A stretch of DNA of 64,000 bases, from positions 517,166 through 581,165 of the forward strand of contig SVQW01000001.1 of the NCBI GenBank assembly GCA_015065085.1, in the 5' to 3' direction. Origin of the DNA: Oscillospiraceae bacterium (GTDB taxonomy: Bacteria; Bacillota; Clostridia; Oscillospirales; SIG627). The notes under the pieces were generated by a model, which had not been told where the DNA came from, ran no database searches, and saw only the letters and a program-made list of their open reading frames with translations. Positions 36,647 through 44,817 of this stretch are shown here, one piece after another. The stretch's first letter is position 1; each line of letters opens with the position of its first letter. A program made the position numbers and the translations under genes.

Positions 36647-37600
36647 TTAATTACCTACCTTCGACAAGACTTTTCTTACAAGCAGGTTAGCACCCACCAT
36701 GAAGAAGAATAATATGGTAGCTATTGCTGAAGCGTAACCCATTTCGAAACGCTGTCCGCCGTAGTCTTCCAAATGATGCATTATTGTGTGCGCAACATAA
36801 TCGGTACTTGGGAATCCGCAGAGTGCGGTAATAACGCCGCCGAAACCGAAAGACTGAGTAATAGCCATGATAGCACCGAACATCAGCTGAGGTCTCATAG
36901 TAGGCAGTGTAACATACCAAAGCTCTTGCCATCTGTTCTTTACGCCGTCCACAGCCGCCGCTTCATACAGTGAGCGGTCGATGGTCTGGAAACCTGCGAT
37001 AAAGGAAAGGAACGCTGTACCCAGCGAAGTCCACAATGCAACTATGATTACCAACGGCATTATGTAGCTTGGATTCTGGAAGAACTGGATAGGAGAAGTG
37101 ATAACGTTCATTTTCATCAAGAGACCGTTTACATAGCCGTACTGGTCACCCGAGAAAAGGATTGTCCAAATCAAGTAAATCTGACCGGAAATACTGGGGG
37201 CATAGAATATAAGGGTTACAACTGCTCTTATCTTGGGAGTAAGCTCGTTGATAAACCATGCGAGCAACAGAGAAAGAAGATAAGATACAGGACCTGTAAT
37301 AGCCGCGAAAATAAGTGTATTCTTGATTGCAAGCAAGAATATATCGTCGTCCAAAATCAATCTTATGTAGTTATCCATAAAGATGAATTTCGGCGCTTCA
37401 AGCATATTAAATATTGTAAAGCTGAAGAAGACCGACAGAATTACAGGGAGAACGGTGAATATGAAGAACACCAGAAAGAACGGAGCAACCATGAGATAAG
37501 CAACACGGTTTACCTTCATATCTCTGACGGTAGCCTGCCATTTTGTCATTTCGCCTCTGTGAACAGCTTTTTCGATTTTTGTATCTGTTTTAGCCGACAA
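36647..37600 (-). CDS. Sugar ABC transporter permease, MalF type (first pair)
   Basis: A 317-residue permease with a charged N-terminus (KTDTKIEKAVHRGEMTKWQ), six helices and the EAA loop DRSLYEAAAVDGVKNRWQELWYVTLPTM near residue 220. It lies directly after the binding-protein gene. Together with 35772-36644 it forms a full heterodimeric channel. Confidence 0.93.
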   Translation of the reverse strand: MSAKTDTKIEKAVHRGEMTKWQATVRDMKVNRVAYLMVAPFFLVFFIFTVLPVILSVFFSFTIFNMLEAPKFIFMDNYIRLILDDDIFLLAIKNTLIFAAITGPVSYLLSLLLAWFINELTPKIRAVVTLIFYAPSISGQIYLIWTILFSGDQYGYVNGLLMKMNVITSPIQFFQNPSYIMPLVIIVALWTSLGTAFLSFIAGFQTIDRSLYEAAAVDGVKNRWQELWYVTLPTMRPQLMFGAIMAITQSFGFGGVITALCGFPSTDYVAHTIMHHLEDYGGQRFEMGYASAIATILFFFMVGANLLVRKVLSKVGN

Positions 37601-37624
37601 GACAATTCACTCCTTTTTTATTAT

Positions 37625-40600
37625 TTAAGACTGTAGAACAAAGTCTTCCAATACAGGCAGGTCGAATTCCTGGCGCTTACGAGAAAGCTCTTTGTTAATA
37701 GCTTCAATGTAATTTTGGATGGATTCAACAGGATCGTCGCCTTCGTTATAAACCGCATTGTAAGCGAACTGTACGTTACGTGTTATAATGTAGCCGCCTG
37801 GCATTTCGGGAGTTGCGGCGAGATTCTCAAACTGTGCCTGAAGTTTTCTCATATCAGAAGTAGCCCAGGGCTGTTCTTCGAGAGACTCTTTGTTTGCAGT
37901 TGCATACTGACCGGAAGCGCCCAGCAACGCAACGAGTTCATTACCATAACGGCTCTGCGCACCCTTGTCAGTCCACCATGTCATAAAGTCCCATGCGGCA
38001 AGCTCGTCCTTGGCATCCTTCATCATCATGATTGCGGTAACAGTTGCCGGAGAGCTGTTATTAATAGTACCATCTTCCCTCTCATGTCCGAGAAGCGTGG
38101 TAAACTCCCACAAGCCGCGGATTTCGGGAGCAAATATCTGGAGCTGGTTGTATGCGGTGTAATCTGCTACCGCCAGTGGCATTTCACCGGTTCTGAAACG
38201 GTTTGCAAAATCATAAGTAGGCGGGAACTGATATAATGTGAAGAATTCGCACATCGTCTTGAACGAATCAAGAGCAACGTTGGAATCGAGATTTATGGAC
38301 ATACCCTCGGTGGTAGGATATACCCCGTTGTCATCAAGCTTCATATCATACTTATCAATAACAGCCTGAGCATCAAAGCCATATTCGGAGGCATACGCTT
38401 CAACCTGTTCGTGAGTAAGCGCCGGTGTGTAGAGCGGTTCATCGCGCTGATAGAGCTGGAGTATTGTACCAGCCAAATCTTTAGGAAGACCCACTTCAAG
38501 GTTATTGTTCTGAAGGATAGGTATTATGTCGAACAAATCATTCCATGTTTTGGGAACTTCAATACCAAGCTCAGCAAAAATATCCTTGCGATAGAACAGC
38601 ATTGAGAAGCTCTGGGTATCCGGCAGACCGTAGGTGTCACCATACAATGTCATGGGAACAAGAGCCGCTTCGGTAAATCTTTCGCTTGTTATCTTTTCAA
38701 AATCCGGCATATCGTTAAGCTTTTTAACAGCTTTACGGATAGCGTAGTTAACAGGCTCGGACTGAGCATTCATAAGAGAAACATCGGGACCGGTTCCGGA
38801 AAGAGTAGCCGGCATAAGAGTTCCTGCAACGATAAGCTTAAGGTTAACCTTACGTCCGCTTTCGGGCGTATAGTCATCATCAATCATTTCGCGAATTATC
38901 TGAGACTGGTCACGTCCTGCGGCAACCCACACCTGAAGTATCTCATTATCGGATTCGGAGAGTTCTTCCTTGGAGCCCATGCTGCTGTAATCATCAAAGA
39001 AGCTCTTAATGAATGCGATAATTTCATGCATGAAAGCTTCGCCGAAGTTTGCTTCCGCACGAGGAGGTTCAGCAGAAACAGGCTGAATCATAATATAGTC
39101 AAGCTCAAGCGGCTGGTTCTTGGAGTTGTTAATCCAAGTACCCAGTGTACCGATATTATCCTTGAGATTGCCAAGATTGGAAGCAACCTTATCGGTATCT
39201 CCACCCATTCTGTTAAGAATGAAAGCGACCTTGTCAAGTGTAACGGAATGTTCACCTTTCTGACCGATTGCTTCCTCAAGCTGTTTGGAAACGCTGGTAA
39301 GGAATTTGGCTTCGTTTATCATTCCCTCAAGAACCTCGGGAATAAGCTTACCGAATTCATAGTCACGGTACAAGTCAGGGCTTGCACCGGTGATCATAAG
39401 TATCTGACGATACATTGAGTTGATGTTAACAAGCGATTCATCCAGCTGACGCAGTAAGTCACCCATGGAACCGAGAGTTACTTCCATTTCAATATCATGC
39501 TTACCTTTAGTAAGGTAGAATTTGAAATCGGTAACGCCGTCTGTGAGAGGACCTGTTTTCCACTCATCGCTGTAATTAAAGCGAAGAAGGTTGGCTTCCT
39601 TAAAAGGAACAACTCCATCTATTCGAAGCATACGAGTAGCGTAGATACCTGCGTATACATTCTGTCTGGAACGGGGAACGATGGAGTAAAATCCATCTTC
39701 AGGTACTTCAACTTCCCAACGAATCCACTGACCCGCGTTAGCCCACTTGGAACCGCCGATGGTGTTCAGACGAATACGGGAAGCGTCCTGAGGATCGGTT
39801 ATGGCGGATGAGCGGTCGTACTGAGGTACGATGTATGCTTCAGAAGTTGCCGAAGGCATTTCGGCATCAATCTTTATAGGCTCGCATTCAACATCCTTGG
39901 CATTCTTGTGTTCCGCCAAGTATTCTTCATATGTAGGAACATACTCTGCCGCTTCTATTCTGATTTCATTTACAGCAAGCTGTTCCTTTGAAGTAATAAA
40001 TGAAATGGTATGCTCGCCCTTATCAAGATAGTATTTGAAGGGCTCATTATAATAGCCGGTGGAGTCGCCGATATAAACAGTTCTCCACTCAGGCTTTTCT
40101 TCACGATAAGATTTTCCGAATTTTTCAGTAGCTTCTCTCGCAGTAAGACCTTCGGGTGCCTCGGAAGGACGAATTTCGTTTCCGGTCATATCCATAAAGA
40201 ACGCGCCGTCACGTACATCGGAAAGATATGAAAATGTCCAGATGTTTGTAAGAGTAATGTAACGTGTTTCCTTGAAAGGATACTCATCGTCAATCATTAT
40301 CTTGCGCTCAATGGCAGAATGACGTCCTATTATCGGGAAGTATTCGATGGCGATATTGTACATACCTTCCTTTTTAATAGTGAAATCCCAAGTAATCTTG
40401 ACACCGTCATTTTCGGAAGTGTACGCAAACTTCTCACCATCTTTCGAGGGATCGGTAGCAATTATATCATCATAATGCGCTGTCCCCTTCTCGATGATAA
40501 AAACATCGTCCGCGTTGTCAGTGGAAAGCTCTGCATTATAGTCGGAGCCTTTGATAACAATGACATCGCTGCCGTCAGGAGTATCGGAATGTTCCTTCAG

Positions 40601-40777
40601 ATACTCGTCGTAGGAAACAGCGTTAAGCAAATCTTTAAACTCGTCAAAGGTTGCAGAAGTAACGTTGCTTTCCTTGCCTGTGTCTTCAACAGCAAGTGAA
40701 GTGAACACAAAGCACGGAATCACCGTAAGCAACGCCAGCACAAACGCCGTAATCCGCTTAAATTGGGAAAATCTCAT
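37625..40777 (-). CDS. Chimeric extracellular solute-binding protein with N-terminal carbohydrate-binding-like modules
   Basis: A 1050-residue exported protein, more than twice the usual 420-450 of family 1 binding proteins. After a signal peptide (about residues 1-29) come two similar beta-sandwich-like segments (about 80-285 and 300-430). Each has the pattern of a ligand frame line (YPFKETRYITLTN; VVPFKEANLLRFNY) followed by YYLDKGEHTISF or FYLTKGKHDIEM. A helical segment (about 430-570, QLDESLVNINSMYRQILM...) follows. The family 1 binding domain occupies about 610-1040 (ILQVWVAAGRDQSQIIREMI, GDTYGLPDTQSFSMLFYRKDIF, AAWDFMTWWTD). No lipobox cysteine is seen, so anchoring must differ from a lipoprotein. 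It heads the operon. Confidence 0.88.
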   Translation of the reverse strand: MRFSQFKRITAFVLALLTVIPCFVFTSLAVEDTGKESNVTSATFDEFKDLLNAVSYDEYLKEHSDTPDGSDVIVIKGSDYNAELSTDNADDVFIIEKGTAHYDDIIATDPSKDGEKFAYTSENDGVKITWDFTIKKEGMYNIAIEYFPIIGRHSAIERKIMIDDEYPFKETRYITLTNIWTFSYLSDVRDGAFFMDMTGNEIRPSEAPEGLTAREATEKFGKSYREEKPEWRTVYIGDSTGYYNEPFKYYLDKGEHTISFITSKEQLAVNEIRIEAAEYVPTYEEYLAEHKNAKDVECEPIKIDAEMPSATSEAYIVPQYDRSSAITDPQDASRIRLNTIGGSKWANAGQWIRWEVEVPEDGFYSIVPRSRQNVYAGIYATRMLRIDGVVPFKEANLLRFNYSDEWKTGPLTDGVTDFKFYLTKGKHDIEMEVTLGSMGDLLRQLDESLVNINSMYRQILMITGASPDLYRDYEFGKLIPEVLEGMINEAKFLTSVSKQLEEAIGQKGEHSVTLDKVAFILNRMGGDTDKVASNLGNLKDNIGTLGTWINNSKNQPLELDYIMIQPVSAEPPRAEANFGEAFMHEIIAFIKSFFDDYSSMGSKEELSESDNEILQVWVAAGRDQSQIIREMIDDDYTPESGRKVNLKLIVAGTLMPATLSGTGPDVSLMNAQSEPVNYAIRKAVKKLNDMPDFEKITSERFTEAALVPMTLYGDTYGLPDTQSFSMLFYRKDIFAELGIEVPKTWNDLFDIIPILQNNNLEVGLPKDLAGTILQLYQRDEPLYTPALTHEQVEAYASEYGFDAQAVIDKYDMKLDDNGVYPTTEGMSINLDSNVALDSFKTMCEFFTLYQFPPTYDFANRFRTGEMPLAVADYTAYNQLQIFAPEIRGLWEFTTLLGHEREDGTINNSSPATVTAIMMMKDAKDELAAWDFMTWWTDKGAQSRYGNELVALLGASGQYATANKESLEEQPWATSDMRKLQAQFENLAATPEMPGGYIITRNVQFAYNAVYNEGDDPVESIQNYIEAINKELSRKRQEFDLPVLEDFVLQS

Positions 40778-40901
40778 TTACAGTTCCTCCTGAATTAATA
40801 TTTTCATGGTTTAAAATCCGTAATCTTCGTACGGACACAAATTGAAGAAGCGGACGCTTTAGTGATTTAGTACACGTCCACCCCCATAATTTTATACATT
40901 T

Positions 40902-40930
40902 ATCATAACATAACGTACGTTTTTTGTCAA
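40902..40930 (-). promoter_or_regulatory. Promoter of the seven-gene transporter operon, with a palindrome in the spacer
   Basis: On the minus strand TTGACA (40930-40925), 17 bases, TATGAT (40907-40902). The spacer holds the perfect palindrome AACGTACGTT (40912-40921), a good place for a repressor. The expected start is near 40896, leaving a leader of about 118 bases before the ATG at 40777. Confidence 0.7.
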
Positions 40931-41362
40931 GCATGACTATAAAAGTTAAATTTTTTTGTGTGAAAAAACGGAATTAATTTTGCTTTCCAAGCTCGAATTT
41001 ACGTTCTGTTAACAAGTAAATTTTATACTTTTTCAAAATGCACAAAACACTGATTAATAATATAATGCATTTTTCGACACAGTTATACATTTGAAATTTA
41101 CACCGATAAAACAAGGATTTTTTCAAAAAAGTAAATCGAGTTAAATTTTGAGTTATATATTTTGTCAGTGTGTTTATCAACACGCAAAATATATCATCTG
41201 TCACTTCTGAAAGTCAGTCGGTCACAGATTATTAACGTCATATATAACTTTGTGCAATGTGCGTTATGCACATTGCACAAAAAAACATATATTTTTTCTA
41301 CATCGACAATTCTCGAAAAAATTAACTTTTTATGAATTTGTTGTTATTTTCGGCAAAAATTA
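40931..41362. other. AT-rich intergenic region, one strong inverted repeat
   Basis: There is no convincing gene here; the short frames lack ribosome sites and homology. The only clear structure is a 13-bp perfect inverted repeat (ttgtgcaatgtgc and complement, loop of 5) at 41250-41280. It lies about 80 bases past the end of the beta-propeller gene on the minus strand and may act as its terminator, although the T tract is on the wrong side. Confidence 0.5.
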
Positions 41363-42316
41363 TCAATCTGCAAAAAACGATTTCAAAAGTTCCTCAAGTG
41401 TGCCGTCATACTCTGCTTCCGCGAGAAATTCCTTGCCGTACTGGTTACCCCAGCTGTAAAGTATAACGGTTTTTCCGTTGTAGTCACAGAAATCTACATC
41501 ACTGTTATTACAGTCAACGGAGTTTTCGATGTATTCAAGCTGTTCTGCAGTATACTTTTCGGGATGCTGCACGATTTTGTCATCATCGTCGAAGACCATA
41601 AAGGGATTGGTAATTCCAAGTTCAAATTCAGAAAGGTCCTTGGAGCGTACTATATAAGGTATCCATCTGTGACAGGGCGCGCCCTCAAGGTATACCATAT
41701 AGTAATATCCGTCGTAATATCTTATACTCGGGCAAGCTGTGTATCTGTCCTGAGCGTAAATATGGTCTTCCATAGGAAGAAGCTCCCAGTTGATCAAGTC
41801 GGCAGACTTAGCAAATACAATAGTGAACTGACGTCCCACAATAGGATTTGAACCGCCTATCTCGATCGCCATTATATAGCCATCGGGGCCTTTGCATACG
41901 GAGGTGTTATAGAGGTTGATATCTTCGGGAAATTCAAGTATCTGCTTACTTTCCCAATTTACAAGGTCCTTTGACCAGAACGCATCCAGAATATGTCCGC
42001 CGCCGGGGCCGCGTGTTCCATGGGCGTACATCACACCGTTTTCGGTATAGCAGCAACCGAAAGAATGGTCGAGCGCAAACTCGGGAGTAGCCTCGTCAGT
42101 CTCCATATTTACAAAGTGGTAAGCACCTTCTTTTCTGGTAATACCACCTCTTCCTCCCCACTGTTCATTTCTAACCCATTCAAATCTGTAAAGCTGACCT
42201 TGCCACACAACCGGTGTAGCCTCAACAACATTTATTGCAAGGGTACCTTTTTTCACCATTCTTTTCCTTGTGGGAATTTTTGAGTTTTTCAAAGCAATAT
42301 TAAAATCTTTGAGCAT
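41363..42316 (-). CDS. Glycosidase-like five-bladed beta-propeller protein (GH43/GH32 superfamily fold)
   Basis: A 317-residue cytoplasmic protein without a signal peptide. Repeated blade motifs are visible: FWSKDLVNWESKQIL, FAKSADLINWELLPM, IRYYDGYYYMVYLEG, IVRSKDLSEFELG and DFCDYNGKTVILYSWG. The S-x-D-L-x-x-W and D/Y-G-x-Y-Y-M-x-Y patterns are characteristic of GH43, GH32 and GH130-type propellers. Possible acidic catalytic residues include ATP-E and VDCNNSDVDFCD, but I cannot assign them. A GAGGAAA site precedes the ATG and a separate promoter is at 42368-42396. It lies next to the sugar transporter operon and may process the imported glycan. Confidence 0.75.
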   Translation of the reverse strand: MLKDFNIALKNSKIPTRKRMVKKGTLAINVVEATPVVWQGQLYRFEWVRNEQWGGRGGITRKEGAYHFVNMETDEATPEFALDHSFGCCYTENGVMYAHGTRGPGGGHILDAFWSKDLVNWESKQILEFPEDINLYNTSVCKGPDGYIMAIEIGGSNPIVGRQFTIVFAKSADLINWELLPMEDHIYAQDRYTACPSIRYYDGYYYMVYLEGAPCHRWIPYIVRSKDLSEFELGITNPFMVFDDDDKIVQHPEKYTAEQLEYIENSVDCNNSDVDFCDYNGKTVILYSWGNQYGKEFLAEAEYDGTLEELLKSFFAD

Positions 42317-42367
42317 TGTCTTTCCTCGTTTCTGTAAAATAATAATGTAAATTGTTCATACAAGAAT

Positions 42368-42396
42368 ATATTAACATAATCGTATGTATTTGTCAA
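42368..42396 (-). promoter_or_regulatory. Promoter of the beta-propeller glycosidase-like gene
   Basis: On the minus strand TTGACA (42396-42391), 17 bases, TAATAT (42373-42368). It is about 52 bases upstream of the ATG at 42316. Confidence 0.65.
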
Positions 42397-42458
42397 GCGT
42401 TATCAATAAAAAACGCAAAAAAGCAATACTTTTGAAAAGTTTTCGGCATATCATGCGC

Positions 42459-42487
42459 TTGACAAAAACATAAAAAAATGTTAAAAT
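42459..42487 (+). promoter_or_regulatory. Plus-strand promoter-like sequence facing tRNA-Pro antisense
   Basis: TTGACA (42459-42464), 17 bases, TAAAAT (42482-42487). A transcript would start near 42494, run antisense through tRNA-Pro and reach the comF-like gene at 42730. AT-rich sequence gives such matches by chance, so this is tentative. Confidence 0.4.
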
Positions 42488-42499
42488 GTAAAAAGAAAA

Positions 42500-42527
42500 C
42501 CGCTGACTGCCTTACGGCTGTCAGCGG
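42500..42527 (-). terminator. Intrinsic terminator of tRNA-Pro
   Basis: An 8-bp stem (ccgctgac and complement), one T-T mismatch, three further pairs and a TTAC loop. On the minus strand it is followed by a TTTTCTTTTT tract. Confidence 0.88.
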
Positions 42528-42534
42528 ATTCCGA

Positions 42535-42607
42535 TCTGAGTGACTGGACTTGAACCAGCGGCCTCTACCACCCCAAGGTAGCGCGCTACCAGCTGCGCCA
42601 CACCCAG
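42535..42607 (-). tRNA. tRNA-Pro (anticodon GGG)
   Basis: The 73-base cloverleaf on the minus strand has an acceptor CTGGGTG/CACTCAG with one G-T pair and A as discriminator, anticodon arm CTACC-TTGGGGT-GGTAG, and T arm with GGTTCAAGTCC. CCA is not encoded. C1-G72 is typical of bacterial tRNA-Pro. It has its own promoter (42648-42676) and terminator. Confidence 0.95.
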
Positions 42608-42647
42608 ATACTTAATGGGGTTATGTTGCTTTTTTCGCAACGTGATT

Positions 42648-42676
42648 ATTATATCACAACTTTATGCAAATGTCAA
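42648..42676 (-). promoter_or_regulatory. Consensus promoter of tRNA-Pro
   Basis: On the minus strand TTGACA (42676-42671), 17 bases, TATAAT (42653-42648). The expected start is about 35 bases before the tRNA. Confidence 0.88.
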
Positions 42677-42729
42677 TAGTTTTTGAAAATTTTTCAAAAT
42701 GTTTTTTTAATTTTATTTAAAGGGTTTAC

Positions 42730-43389
42730 ATGGATATTATCAAACTTCTCAATAATATTATTTTCGGAAACATATGTCCGGTGTGCAGACAGCCAATGGA
42801 GATCACTGACAGTTCCCTCGCACATGCAAAGTGTATTGAACTGCTTAATCAAAAACTAAAAAACGGTGTAATTTCAATCAATGATATAAATATTACCGCT
42901 GATAAGTTCCTTTTCAGTTACTCGAACAGCACTGCTCTTGAAATGGTGCTGGAGATGAAAAGCCATACCATACGCAAAGCCTGCAAGCTGTTTGCCACCA
43001 TTGCAGCCAAATGCATATCCGAAGACGTAACATTTCCGGATTTCGACGTGGTAACGCACTGTCCGAGAAAGCCCGCCAAGAAGCGTATCAACGGCTACGA
43101 CCATTCTCAGTTATTTGCAAAGTACCTTGCTCAAATGCTGGGTAAGCCCTATCTTGAACTTGTAAAGCGGCGCGAAACAGGCGGAGAACAAAAGAAAATG
43201 AAAAGTGTATCAGCACGAAAGAAAAATGTAAAGAACAAATTCTTTCACAATACCAAGTACCCGGTAAAAAAGACACGTGTGCTCATTGTAGACGACGTAA
43301 TAACCACAGGTTCAACCGCCATTGAATGCGCAAGTGTATTAAAACGCGCAGGTGCACGTCAGGTTTCGGCATTATTTATTCTGGACTGA
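42730..43389 (+). CDS. ComF-family phosphoribosyltransferase-like protein
   Basis: A 219-residue ComFC/GntX family protein. A CPVC pair near residue 16 and a later cysteine (HAKC) form the start of a zinc finger, and the PRPP-binding motif VLIVDDVITTGSTAIECASVLKRAGA is at about residues 187-212. The family acts in DNA uptake in competent bacteria, but the same fold occurs where competence is not known. Its 3' end overlaps the convergent pseudouridine synthase by 18 bases. The N-terminus is truncated relative to some ComFC proteins (one of two CxxC pairs is atypical). Confidence 0.8.
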   Translation: MDIIKLLNNIIFGNICPVCRQPMEITDSSLAHAKCIELLNQKLKNGVISINDINITADKFLFSYSNSTALEMVLEMKSHTIRKACKLFATIAAKCISEDVTFPDFDVVTHCPRKPAKKRINGYDHSQLFAKYLAQMLGKPYLELVKRRETGGEQKKMKSVSARKKNVKNKFFHNTKYPVKKTRVLIVDDVITTGSTAIECASVLKRAGARQVSALFILD

Positions 43390-44085
43390 GCGCAAAAGCT
43401 CCAGCTCATCATCGGTAAGATACCTCCACTCCCCTTTCGCAAGTGTTTCATCAAGCTTTATTCCGCCGAACTCCATACGTTTCAAATACACGACAGTGTT
43501 GTTCACCGCGCGGAACATTTGCTTAATCTGATGAAACTTACCTTCGTGAATGGTGACAAAGGATTTTTGAGCATCCCGACAGATTTCCAGTATTGCAGGC
43601 ATTGTTTTATAACCGCCGTCAATATACACACCCTCACGGAATCTGACAACCTCATCATCGGTCAACGGCTTTTCACTCTCGACATAATACTTTTTTGGAA
43701 CATGGAATTTGGGAGACAGCAATTTGTGGCAAAGCTCGCCATCATTTGTCATTATAAGAAGACCTTCGGTATCTTTATCAAGACGTCCCACCGGAAAAAC
43801 CTCTATCTTTCTTAAGCGCTCGTCAAGAAGTTCAAGCACGGTTCTATCCCTGAAATCTTCGGTAGCCGAAAGATAACCGGACGGCTTATTCAGCATTACG
43901 TAAACAAACTCGCTGTACTCAATCCTTTCGCCGCAAAACACAACAACATCGTTTTTTTCATCTATTTTCATGTCAGCACTGTCGGCAGAAATACCATTAA
44001 CGCTTACTTTTCCTTTTTTTATGTAGCCTTTCAGCTCACGACGGGATATAATCCCCATATTTGACAAAAATTTATCAAGTCTCAT
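43372..44085 (-). CDS. RsuA-family 16S rRNA pseudouridine synthase
   Basis: A 237-residue enzyme with an N-terminal S4 RNA-binding domain (MRLDKFLSNMGIISRRELKGYI) and a catalytic domain carrying the aspartate in VGRLDKDTEGLLIMTND. LNKPSGYLSAT and FHQIKQMFRAVNN complete the family pattern. RsuA makes pseudouridine 516 in 16S rRNA. The start at 44085 lacks an adjacent ribosome site: the nearest GGAG is 34 bases upstream, behind a stable hairpin (44096-44117). The gene ends overlapping the comF-like gene by 18 bases. Confidence 0.9.
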   Translation of the reverse strand: MRLDKFLSNMGIISRRELKGYIKKGKVSVNGISADSADMKIDEKNDVVVFCGERIEYSEFVYVMLNKPSGYLSATEDFRDRTVLELLDERLRKIEVFPVGRLDKDTEGLLIMTNDGELCHKLLSPKFHVPKKYYVESEKPLTDDEVVRFREGVYIDGGYKTMPAILEICRDAQKSFVTIHEGKFHQIKQMFRAVNNTVVYLKRMEFGGIKLDETLAKGEWRYLTDDELELLRSVQNK

Positions 44086-44095
44086 TTTTTGACAG

Positions 44096-44117
44096 AGCAG
44101 CGCGTTACCGCGCTGCT
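44096..44117 (-). promoter_or_regulatory. GNRA-tetraloop hairpin between the ribosome site and start of the RsuA-like gene
   Basis: On the minus strand a 9-bp GC-rich stem (agcagcgcg and complement) is capped by GTAA. GGAG (44123-44120) lies 5' of it and the ATG lies 10 bases 3' of it. Folding would bring GGAG to about 12 bases from the ATG. Alternatively it is a U-poor terminator of the small gene upstream. Confidence 0.5.
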
Positions 44118-44133
44118 TTCTCCGTTTAATTAT

Positions 44134-44226
44134 TCACCAGAACACACTAAGATGATACACTGCCGCGCCGAAGCATATCATAAATACGATTGCGGCAATC
44201 GCAAACGCCAAAGCAAACTGTCTCAC
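44134..44226 (-). CDS. 30-residue single-helix membrane peptide (candidate small gene)
   Basis: A GTG-started frame of 30 residues (MRQFALAFAIAAIVFMICFG..., ending YHLSVFW). AGGGTGA lies about 5 bases upstream of the GTG. The central 19-20 residues form one strong hydrophobic helix, with an R near the start and an H near the end. It lies between DUF4830 and the RsuA-like gene on the same strand. It may be a real small membrane protein; I do not recognise it. The function is unknown. Confidence 0.45.
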   Translation of the reverse strand: MRQFALAFAIAAIVFMICFGAAVYHLSVFW

Positions 44227-44288
44227 AGCATCACCCTGTACTATTGTATGCCGATGCGCAATAGTTAAGGTTACATTCCTGTTAAATA

Positions 44289-44807
44289 TCAACCTAATAT
44301 GTTATTACCCTCGGTAAAGCCTCTCACAAACCCATTAATATCAGCCGAGCAGATATCTCCACCGATTATATTGTTTTTATAAACCAGCAAATTGGCGTAT
44401 ACCGTACCGTCGTAGTTATAGTTGGTCACGATGTAAGTATACCTTTTTACTTGTTTATTACGGTATTTTTCCAAATCAAGCCCCTCTACCTTTTGCATTT
44501 CATTATACTTTGAATATATACCGTCAAATTCGCCCGGAACGGTTACTTCAAGTATTTCCGACGGGTCGTTCTGAACCTCGATACCATAATTTTTAAGAAA
44601 CGCAACTCTGTCATTATTGGATTTTACATTCTTGAAGGATTTTGGCGAAACCTCTTTTATAACAGGTATTTCGAATGTGTCGGAAGCATTTACACTTCCG
44701 GAACGGTAACCGGGTATAACAGCTACAACCGCAATAACCACCGCCACGGACAGCAGAAGAAGTCCGAACATTTTAGCGTTGGCGGCTTTGATTGAATATA
44801 CAAACAT
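44289..44807 (-). CDS. DUF4830 membrane-anchored protein
   Basis: A 172-residue protein with an N-terminal membrane helix (about residues 14-32) and an extracellular DUF4830 domain (about 60-165). The domain matches the family pattern: RVAFLKNYGIEV, VTVPGEFDGIYSKYNEMQK, GLDLEKYRNKQVKRYTYIVTNY and the final IIGGDICSADINGFVRGF. The family is common in Clostridia and has no assigned role. It follows the ABC-F gene, and its ribosome site is partly inside a hairpin (44818-44849). Confidence 0.88.
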   Translation of the reverse strand: MFVYSIKAANAKMFGLLLLSVAVVIAVVAVIPGYRSGSVNASDTFEIPVIKEVSPKSFKNVKSNNDRVAFLKNYGIEVQNDPSEILEVTVPGEFDGIYSKYNEMQKVEGLDLEKYRNKQVKRYTYIVTNYNYDGTVYANLLVYKNNIIGGDICSADINGFVRGFTEGNNILG

Positions 44808-44817
44808 TTCTTTTCCT

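Noticed and set aside
40974..41204. A 76-codon frame in the gap between the transporter operon and the glycosidase-like gene
   Set aside because: Composition is AT-driven, no ribosome site and no family features.
41249..41281. Strong inverted repeat as a plain terminator
   Set aside because: The stem is good but no T tract follows on the minus strand; kept only as an inverted repeat within the intergenic entry.
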